Shown here: positions 58,790 through 64,000 of the stretch, one piece after another | Layout of the letters: each line of letters begins with the position of its first letter | Position numbering within the stretch: position 1 is the first letter of the stretch | NCBI GenBank assembly: GCA_035525495.1 | Contig: DATLED010000024.1 | Span: 1 to 64,000, forward strand | Direction: 5' to 3' | Length of the DNA: 64,000 nt | Origin: DATLED01 sp035525495 | GTDB lineage: Bacteria > Actinomycetota > Acidimicrobiia > Acidimicrobiales > CADCTF01 | Program-made: the position numbers and the translations under genes | Notes under the pieces: generated by a model | Told to the model about the DNA's origin: nothing | Databases searched by the model: none | What the model saw: the letters and a program-made list of their open reading frames with translations, nothing else

Positions 58790-59331
58790 AACAGCGTCGG
58801 CGTCTCGACCTGATCGCCCATCCGTCGCGGCACCGGTCGCGATCGGGGACGATCCTCCTCCTCGTCGTCCATGCCCTTGGCGATGAGGAACCCGCGCGCC
58901 CGCTCGGTCCGCGGGTAGCGGTTGACGAGCGCCCAGAAGTCGGCGCCGTGGCCGGCCACCGAGAGGTGGGCGAGCTCGTGGACGATCACGTAGTCGACGA
59001 CCCAACCCGGATAGCCGCCGAGGCGCGTCGACAACCTGATCGAACGGTCCGCCGGCGTGCACGACCCCCACCGCCACTCCTGGTTGTCGACCCACCGGAT
59101 CGACGCCGGTTGCGGCAACCGGTACCGAGTGGCCAGCACCTCGGCCCGCGACGCCAGGTCGATCGGCTCGGTCGCGGCCTTGCGTTCGAAGCGACCGACC
59201 ATCTCGGCCACCCACTTCTCCTCCTCGGCCTTGGACATGCGAGCCGGGATGGAGACCTGTACGACGCCTTCCACCAACCGCGCCTGCACCGTCTTGCGTC
59301 GCTTCGGGCTCCGTACCACCTCGTGTCTCAT
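58786..59331 (-). CDS. YgjP-type (DUF45) zinc metallopeptidase
   Basis: 181 residues. The zinc site is VHELAHLSVAGHGADFW (H118, E119, H122, third ligand H128). RWGSCTPADRSIRLSTRL precedes it, as in all members of this family. It is a cytoplasmic peptidase of unknown substrate. The Met at 59331 is chosen over an upstream Met because TACGTT lies 9 bases before it. It overlaps the AarF gene end by four bases. Confidence 0.88.
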   Translation of the reverse strand: MRHEVVRSPKRRKTVQARLVEGVVQVSIPARMSKAEEEKWVAEMVGRFERKAATEPIDLASRAEVLATRYRLPQPASIRWVDNQEWRWGSCTPADRSIRLSTRLGGYPGWVVDYVIVHELAHLSVAGHGADFWALVNRYPRTERARGFLIAKGMDDEEEDRPRSRPVPRRMGDQVETPTLF

Positions 59332-59415
59332 CGCCTGCCGAACGTACCGCCCGGATGCGACAACTTCCGCCACCCCCATGAACGCGTCGGGGAAGATCCA
59401 CGCATTCGGGTGAAG

Positions 59416-60027
59416 TCACTCGCTGGCGGGCGCCGTCAGGAGCTCGCCGTCCAGGGGGACGAAGGGGTCGCCGCCCACGAACGACGGCGACACGGCATCG
59501 ACCTCGATCCACCGCCCGCCGAGGTTGGGGACGCTCGTCCCGCGCTCGATGCCCAGGTGTCGCTCGACGGCGCCGATCAATCCGCCGTGGCTGACCACGA
59601 GCAACCGGTCCGTCGGGAAGCGCTCCGCCAACCCGACCAGCGTCGCCACCGCGCGCTCCACGAGGTGTTCCACCGTCTCGGATTCGGGGATCGTCGTCGC
59701 CCGCCCGGTCACGGCGTCGAAGCAGTCCGGGAAGTCGACCATCAGCTCGCTCGTCAGCCGGCCCGAGAACACGCCGACGTCGCGCTCCCGCAACCCGGCG
59801 TCGATGAAGACGGGCCCGCCGACGCCCAACCCGCCTGCGAGCAGCTCGGCTGTCCGACGCGCCCGCGCCAGATCCGACGCGCACACCCGCGTGAATCCGG
59901 CGTCGGTGAGGTGAGTCGCCGCGTCGAGCGCCTGCCGCTCGCCGAGCTCCGAGAGCGGCGCGTCGGCCCAGCCCTGCCACCGCCGCTCCGCGTTCCACGT
60001 CGTCTGCCCGTGGCGCAGGAGCAACAT
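59416..60027 (-). CDS. Histidine phosphatase (phosphoglycerate mutase-like)
   Basis: 203 residues. The catalytic RHG is in MLLLRHGQTTWN, with the second ligand pair around ASDLARARRTAELL and the late VVSHGGLIGAVERH. These are broad-specificity phosphatases of the GpmB/CobC type. It is divergent from the MaoC-type gene with 27 bases between starts. Confidence 0.9.
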   Translation of the reverse strand: MLLLRHGQTTWNAERRWQGWADAPLSELGERQALDAATHLTDAGFTRVCASDLARARRTAELLAGGLGVGGPVFIDAGLRERDVGVFSGRLTSELMVDFPDCFDAVTGRATTIPESETVEHLVERAVATLVGLAERFPTDRLLVVSHGGLIGAVERHLGIERGTSVPNLGGRWIEVDAVSPSFVGGDPFVPLDGELLTAPASE

Positions 60028-60042
60028 CGCCCGAGTCTCGCG

Positions 60043-60048
60043 TAGCGT
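60043..60048 (+). promoter_or_regulatory. -10 element (TAGCGT) of the MaoC-type gene
   Basis: It lies six bases before the ATG at 60055, in the narrow gap shared with the divergent phosphatase gene. Confidence 0.42.
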
Positions 60049-60054
60049 CGCCCC

Positions 60055-60894
60055 ATGCCCGGACTCCCCATCGACAAGCTCGGCACCAGGTCCGCGGAAA
60101 TCCGTTCGACGATCGATCCGGACCGGGCGAAGCAGTACGCCGCCGCCACCAACGACGGCAACCCCGCCTACTCGTCGGGCAAGTACGCACCGCCCGTCTT
60201 CGGCGTGGTGCCGACGTGGGAGGCCATCGGGCTGGCCGTCGCCGCCGTCGTGCCGCCTGCGCAGCTGATGATGGTCGTGCACGGGGAGCAGGACATGCAC
60301 TTCCACCAGCCGTTGCTGCCGGGGCGCGAGCTCATGACCGTCGCCGAGGCCCACAGCATCCGCGTCGGCGGGTCGGGCACCCGGTTCACGACCAGGGTCA
60401 CGAGCACCGACGGCGAGACCGGCGATCCCGTCCTCGAGCAGTACGTCACGATGTTCATCCGGGGCCTGAGCGAGGGCGAGGAGGCCGGACCGGGCAAGCC
60501 CGACCACACCTTCTCGAGGGGCGCCGCCGATCCCGTCGGCAGCTTCACGGTGCACGTCGACGACGACCAGACGTTCCGCTACCACGAGGCATCCGGGGAC
60601 CCCATGCCGATCCACCTCGACGATGCCTTCGCCAAGTCCGTCGGCCTCCCGGGGATCATCGCCCATGGGTTGTGCACGATGGCGATGACGAGCCAGGCCG
60701 TGGTCGAGACCGTTGCCGACGGGGACCCCGGTCGCATCCGTCGCCTGGCCGTGCGCTTCGCCAAGAATGTGTTCCCAGGCGACGACGTCACGACCACGAT
60801 CTACGACGCCGGCGACCGCGCCTTCGCCTTCGAGGCGACGACGAAGCTCGGCGACGCCGTCATCACCAACGGTCGCGCCGAGCTCGCCGACTAG
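60055..60894 (+). CDS. MaoC-family hydratase with FAS1-like N-terminal domain
   Basis: 279 residues in two hot-dog folds. The N-terminal half (FAVTNDGNPAYSSG-like KQYAAATNDGNPAY, then HGEQDMHFHQPLLPG) is the dehydratase-like domain. The C-terminal half carries FRYHEASGDPMPIHLDDAFAKSVGLPGIIAHGL, with the hydratase-2 motif D-x4-H (DPMPIH). It probably hydrates an enoyl-CoA. It is followed 13 bases later by the MoaD-like gene, with AGGAGG between. Confidence 0.88.
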   Translation: MPGLPIDKLGTRSAEIRSTIDPDRAKQYAAATNDGNPAYSSGKYAPPVFGVVPTWEAIGLAVAAVVPPAQLMMVVHGEQDMHFHQPLLPGRELMTVAEAHSIRVGGSGTRFTTRVTSTDGETGDPVLEQYVTMFIRGLSEGEEAGPGKPDHTFSRGAADPVGSFTVHVDDDQTFRYHEASGDPMPIHLDDAFAKSVGLPGIIAHGLCTMAMTSQAVVETVADGDPGRIRRLAVRFAKNVFPGDDVTTTIYDAGDRAFAFEATTKLGDAVITNGRAELAD

Positions 60895-60907
60895 GAGGCG
60901 GGCCGAC

Positions 60908-61144
60908 GTGACGACGCTGCGGTTGTTCGCGGGCGCGCGCGAAGCCGCGGGAACCGGCCGCGCCGAGGTCGACGGTCAAACCGTCGGTGACGTCCTCGAC
61001 GCCGCGGTGGCGCGCTACGGCGCCGGCTTCGCTGTCGTCCTCGAGTCCTGCCGCGTGTGGGTCAACGGGGAACCGGCGACTCGGGCCGACGCCGTGACTC
61101 CCACCGACGAGGTCGCCGTGCTCCCACCCGTCTCCGGCGGTTGA
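60908..61144 (+). CDS. MoaD/ThiS-family sulfur-carrier-like protein
   Basis: 78 residues of the ubiquitin-like beta-grasp fold. VTTLRLFAGAREAAG starts it, VWVNGEP is in the middle, and it ends DEVAVLPPVSGG, with the terminal Gly-Gly that is activated by MoeB/ThiF-type enzymes. It could serve molybdopterin or another sulfur transfer; no other Moco gene is adjacent. The GTG follows AGGAGG. Its stop overlaps the TTG of the next gene. Confidence 0.88.
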   Translation: MTTLRLFAGAREAAGTGRAEVDGQTVGDVLDAAVARYGAGFAVVLESCRVWVNGEPATRADAVTPTDEVAVLPPVSGG

Positions 61145-61917
61145 GGCGAGCCCTCGCGGCGGCTGCCGCGCTGCTGCCGGGGATCGATGTCGACGGACCG
61201 CGAGTCCGCCTCGGCCTGGCGTGGGCGGCCATCGCCGTCCTGGCCATCCTCCTCGGACCCGTCACAACGTCGCTGGTGTTCGCGGCCGTGACCCTCGGCG
61301 CCGCCGGCCAGGCGTGCCGCTCGTGGCGTCGTCAGTCCCGCCGTCCGTGCCGTCCCGTGGCCGTCATCGGCGCGTTCGCGTGCGCACTCGCCGGCGGGGT
61401 CGGACCCGTGGCCGTCGTCGCGGTCGCCGCGGGCACGGCGGTGGCCGCGGTCGCCGCCACTCAGCGCCGGTGGGGCGGCCGCGAGGGGGACGCGCGGCTG
61501 ACGATCGCCATCGGGGTCCTCGTCGGCGTCGGTGCTGCGTCGCCGGCGGTGATCCGCGACCGGCTGGGCGTGGTCGCGGCCCTCTCCTTCCTGGCGTGGA
61601 TCCTGACCATCGACGCGAGCATGTTCATCGTCGGGTCTGGCGCGTCGAACCGGTGGGAGGGGATCGTCGCCGGCGCCGCATCCGCCGGGGCGATCGCCAT
61701 CGCCGTCGCCGCCGTCCTCGTCCCGCCGTTCCGAGGCGTCAGCCCGTGGTTGCTCGGCGCCGTCGCCGCCATGGGTGTCCCCGCGGGGACGATGGCGGCG
61801 ACGATGTTGGTCGGACGCGACGAGGCGCCGGTGCCTGCGCTCCGGCGCCTCGATGCGTATCTCGTCGTCGGGCCCGTGTGGGCCGTCGTCGGACGGCTGC
61901 TGCTGGACGTGGTGTGA
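61141..61917 (+). CDS. Polytopic membrane protein of unknown function
   Basis: 258 residues starting with TTG inside the MoaD stop (TTGA). About seven to eight membrane segments rich in Ala, Val and Gly, with RSWRRQSRRPCRP as the main cytoplasmic loop and QRRWGGREGD as another. A weak likeness to CdsA-type lipid enzymes comes from general composition, but the diagnostic C-terminal motif of those enzymes is absent, so no function is assigned. Confidence 0.65.
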   Translation: MRRALAAAAALLPGIDVDGPRVRLGLAWAAIAVLAILLGPVTTSLVFAAVTLGAAGQACRSWRRQSRRPCRPVAVIGAFACALAGGVGPVAVVAVAAGTAVAAVAATQRRWGGREGDARLTIAIGVLVGVGAASPAVIRDRLGVVAALSFLAWILTIDASMFIVGSGASNRWEGIVAGAASAGAIAIAVAAVLVPPFRGVSPWLLGAVAAMGVPAGTMAATMLVGRDEAPVPALRRLDAYLVVGPVWAVVGRLLLDVV

Positions 61918-61926
61918 AGGGGAGGT

Positions 61927-62298
61927 TCAGGCCTCGACCGTGACGGTGCCCTTCATGGTGGTCGGGTGGACCTCGCACTTGTAGTCGAACGTTCCCGCGG
62001 TGTCGAAGGTGTGGTCGAACTCACCCTTCGACTGCAGGTTCGACTCGAAACCGTCGCCGGTGACGTCGTGCTGCACGCCGCCGCCCCACTTCCACCTGAC
62101 GGTCTCGCCGACCTTCACGGCGACGTCGGCTGGGTCGAACGTCGTCGGCTTGAGGTTGACGGTCGCGGCGGCACCGGTGCCCGAGCCGCCAGAGGATCCC
62201 GTGTCGCCGCGGTCGCTGTCGCTGTCGCTGCAGGCCGCCACCACCAACGAGGTGACCGCGACAACGGCGGCAAGGAAACGAAGGGAGCGCGAGGTCAT
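61927..62298 (-). CDS. Cupredoxin lipoprotein (plastocyanin/azurin-like)
   Basis: 123 residues. A lipobox ends VVAAC (C23), a Ser/Gly linker follows, and the copper domain begins near 45. Ligands are H77 (GVQHDVT), C108, H111 and M115 (YKCEVHPTTM), a complete type 1 site. It is a small one-electron carrier on the outer face of the membrane. It starts 3 bases after the stop of the urate-hydroxylase-type gene. Confidence 0.92.
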   Translation of the reverse strand: MTSRSLRFLAAVVAVTSLVVAACSDSDSDRGDTGSSGGSGTGAAATVNLKPTTFDPADVAVKVGETVRWKWGGGVQHDVTGDGFESNLQSKGEFDHTFDTAGTFDYKCEVHPTTMKGTVTVEA

Positions 62299-62301
62299 CG
62301 T

Positions 62302-63030
62302 TTAGAACGCCACCTCGAACATGAGGATCAGGATCGCCGTCAGGACGAAGCCGCCGATGATCGTGTTGCGGTGGTTGTCGATGTGCCACGCCTGCGGGGC
62401 GCCGGCCGCGGGTGCCGAGAGGGCGATGGCTTCGATGGCGACGATCAGCACCAGCGCCACGATCCAGTAGAGACCGCGCTTGGGGTCACCGTCGTGGCCC
62501 TCCCCGACGAACGCCGGGGCGAAGTGCGACGTGGCTCCCATGAAGAACAGCATCGGGATCGAGAAGAAGGTGTTGGTGCGGGATGCGCACGCTCCACGCC
62601 GACCGGCGGCGGGGGCATTGGGCAGGCCCTCCTGGCCGGCGGCGGTGCGCTCGGCGTTCTCGATCACGATCTTCTGGGCGGGCCAGATGACGAGCCACAC
62701 GTTGGCGAACATGATCACGGCCATCAGGATGCCGGTCGCGATGCTCGTCCCTGACGGCGACTTGAAGTAGTCCATGTCGGTCAGCTGCTCCTGGAACGCC
62801 AGGATCGACAGGCCGGTCAGCAGCGTCAGCACGGCGCCGTAGCGGAACCACCAGAGGGCCCGAGGCACGAGCTTGCGGATCGCCTCGGTGCGGGGACCGG
62901 CCTCGAAGGCCGCGAACGCCGGTGTCTGCACGAAGTTGAAGTAGTACAGCAGCCCGATCCACGTCACGCCGGCGAGGTAGTGGCCCCAGCGGGACAGCAT
63001 CATGCCGCCCGCCTGGCTGAAGATCTCCAT
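62302..63030 (-). CDS. Membrane protein of the urate hydroxylase (PuuD N-terminal domain) type
   Basis: 242 residues with about six to eight membrane segments. GHYLAGVTWIGLLYYFNFVQTP, ANVWLVIWPAQKIVI and SRTNTFFSIPMLFFMGATSHF match the Urate_ox_N family. In characterised PuuD this domain is fused to a C-terminal cytochrome c. Here the protein ends without one, and a cupredoxin lipoprotein is encoded three bases downstream, which may take the electrons instead. The ATG at 63030 follows GGAGGT at ideal spacing. Confidence 0.82.
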   Translation of the reverse strand: MEIFSQAGGMMLSRWGHYLAGVTWIGLLYYFNFVQTPAFAAFEAGPRTEAIRKLVPRALWWFRYGAVLTLLTGLSILAFQEQLTDMDYFKSPSGTSIATGILMAVIMFANVWLVIWPAQKIVIENAERTAAGQEGLPNAPAAGRRGACASRTNTFFSIPMLFFMGATSHFAPAFVGEGHDGDPKRGLYWIVALVLIVAIEAIALSAPAAGAPQAWHIDNHRNTIIGGFVLTAILILMFEVAF

Positions 63031-63075
63031 CAGTCGCACCTCCGACAGGGGTTGTGAAAGCGATTCACGCGGAAC

Positions 63076-63744
63076 CTAGCAGCCGAGGCGCGCGAAGAGG
63101 TCGTCCAGAGCCACCCCGCCGAGCGTCGGGATCACGAGGTCGGCGGCAGAGAGATCGAGCCCGCGCGTGATCTCGTGGGGGACGGCGACGCACCAGAGCC
63201 CGGCGCGCTTGGCGGCGTCGATCCCGTTCGGTGAATCCTCGAAGGCGACGGCCTCGCTCGGGTCGACCCCGAGCGCGCCGCAGGCGCGGAGATAGAGGTC
63301 CGGTGCGGGCTTGGCCGGACACGTGCCGTCGAAGATCGACACGTGAGCGAAGCGGTCGGTGAGGCGCAGTTGCTCGAGCAGCACCGGCACCCAGTCGCCG
63401 CCCGAGCTCGAGGCGATGGCGGTGGCGAGCCCGGCGGCGTCGGCCTGGTCGAGGAGGTCGACGATCCCGGGAAGGGGTTCCGTGAGGGCATGGATGGCCG
63501 GGTGATGTCGGGCCCGTCGTCGCCTCGTGGCCTCGTCGGGATCGAACCCGTCGCCGACGCGGGCCCCGAGCTCGCGCAGCGGGTCCCATCCCGCGGGGTC
63601 GTTCGTGCCGATGCACTGGACCCACTCCTCGAGCGTGAGCTCGTGGCCGAAATCCGCCCACGTCTCGACCCACGCCCGGAACTCCGGGCCCTCGGTGTCC
63701 GCGATCAGCCCGTCGAAGTCGAGGACGAGCGCTCGGATGGGCAC
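63076..63744 (-). CDS. HAD-family hydrolase (beta-phosphoglucomutase-like)
   Basis: 222 residues. Motif I LVLDFDGLIADTE, motif II IASSSGGDWV, and motif III/IV CPAKPAPDLYL then FEDSPNGIDAAKRAG are typical of the beta-PGM-like HAD subgroup (sugar phosphate phosphatase or mutase). The GTG at 63744 has TACGGT six bases upstream. Confidence 0.9.
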   Translation of the reverse strand: MPIRALVLDFDGLIADTEGPEFRAWVETWADFGHELTLEEWVQCIGTNDPAGWDPLRELGARVGDGFDPDEATRRRRARHHPAIHALTEPLPGIVDLLDQADAAGLATAIASSSGGDWVPVLLEQLRLTDRFAHVSIFDGTCPAKPAPDLYLRACGALGVDPSEAVAFEDSPNGIDAAKRAGLWCVAVPHEITRGLDLSAADLVIPTLGGVALDDLFARLGC

Positions 63745-63750
63745 GGCGCC

Positions 63751-63756
63751 ACCGTA
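63751..63756 (-). promoter_or_regulatory. -10 element (TACGGT) of the HAD gene
   Basis: Six bases before the GTG start at 63744; leaderless layout. Confidence 0.42.
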
Positions 63757-63781
63757 GGGTCGGCGTCACAGTCGTCGCCGC

Positions 63782-63787
63782 TACGAT
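63782..63787 (+). promoter_or_regulatory. -10 element (TACGAT) of the RsiG-like gene
   Basis: Six bases before the ATG at 63794; leaderless layout. Confidence 0.42.
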
Positions 63788-63793
63788 CCCGCC

Positions 63794-64000
63794 ATGTCCT
63801 CCGATCGACTCGAGCGGATCCTCTCCGACGGCTACACCGCCGGGACGAGCGGGCTGTCGCTCGAGGAGGTCCGGCAACGGCGCGCCGAGTGCCAGGAGGT
63901 CGAGCTCGGCCTGTCCTACGCACGGCGCATCGTCCAGGGTCGCCTCGACATCATCCACGCCGAGGTCGAGCGGCGCTCGACCGGCGCCGGCCGCAGCGAT
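63794..64000 (+). CDS. RsiG-like protein with c-di-GMP-binding motif (partial, runs off the right edge)
   Basis: 69 residues are visible. Residues 37-52 fit E-x3-S-x2-R-x3-Q-x3-D exactly (E37, S41, R44, Q48, D52, within VELGLSYARRIVQGRLD). That is the published c-di-GMP-binding motif of Streptomyces RsiG, the anti-sigma factor that holds WhiG when c-di-GMP is bound. It lies in a helix that would form half of a coiled coil. The rest, including any sigma-binding helix, is outside the window, so an anti-sigma role is inferred from the motif alone. Confidence 0.6.
   Translation, partial: MSSDRLERILSDGYTAGTSGLSLEEVRQRRAECQEVELGLSYARRIVQGRLDIIHAEVERRSTGAGRSD

Noticed and set aside
61141..61917. 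Phosphatidate cytidylyltransferase (CdsA)
   Set aside because: The hydrophobic layout is similar, but the conserved C-terminal signature with its Asp and Gly-His-Gly-Gly residues is missing.

Overview
The window comes from a high-GC actinobacterium, most likely of the class Acidimicrobiia (inferred, not proven). Support for this: an F420-type LLM oxidoreductase, a ClpS-DUF2017 pair, an SCO6745-family protein, a mycothiol-type maleylpyruvate isomerase remnant, an RsiG-like c-di-GMP motif, heavy use of GTG starts and GTGA/ATGA/TGATG gene overlaps, and about twenty starts with a TANNNT box only 6-10 bases upstream (the layout of leaderless or near-leaderless actinobacterial mRNAs). Coding density is very high. 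The only stretch over 300 bases without an intact gene is 171-1017, which holds pseudogenes.

Layout. 1-950: one end of an IS630-type element, then frameshifted remnants of a class III cyclase and of a maleylpyruvate isomerase. 1018-13.3 kb: a small secreted or anchored protein convergent, across a perfect terminator hairpin, with a 3.8-kilo-residue secreted calcium-binding RTX/EF-hand protein. 13.4-19.2 kb (minus): tRNA-Glu, an operon of two Gfo/Idh/MocA oxidoreductases (one with a ThuA-like domain), an alpha/beta hydrolase and an S51-like/CysS-tail fusion, then clpS and DUF2017. 19.2-30.2 kb: divergent ctaA (minus) and ctaB (plus), then a long plus-strand cluster. It starts with a CoxI paralogue lacking all six metal-ligand histidines, a CoxIII paralogue, a membrane cupredoxin and a TlpA-type thioredoxin. 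It continues with the real caa3 oxidase genes ctaC (CuA plus cytochrome c), ctaD, ctaE, subunit IV and ctaG.

30.2-42.5 kb: an ABC exporter, serS, an acyl-CoA synthetase, sdhCD without sdhAB, a Fur/Zur regulator divergent from znuACB with a palindromic operator candidate between them, and a glycine betaine/choline-type ABC importer. 42.4-50.2 kb: DUF1684, a redoxin, pirin, a hemerythrin coupled to a 57-residue acidic protein, and a 1168-residue cyclase-ATPase-TPR protein. 50.2-64 kb: housekeeping and accessory enzymes (HAD phosphatases, NudC, an S9 peptidase, an LLM oxidoreductase, YaaA, a DksA-type protein, an AarF kinase, a YgjP-type peptidase, a MaoC hydratase, a MoaD-like protein), tRNA-Lys, a urate-hydroxylase-type membrane protein paired with a cupredoxin lipoprotein, and at the right edge an RsiG-like protein.

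The main physiological theme is aerobic respiration: haem A synthesis, caa3 oxidase and its assembly, succinate dehydrogenase anchors, several cupredoxins, and metal homeostasis. The most unusual element is the ligand-less CoxI/CoxIII pair at the head of the oxidase cluster.
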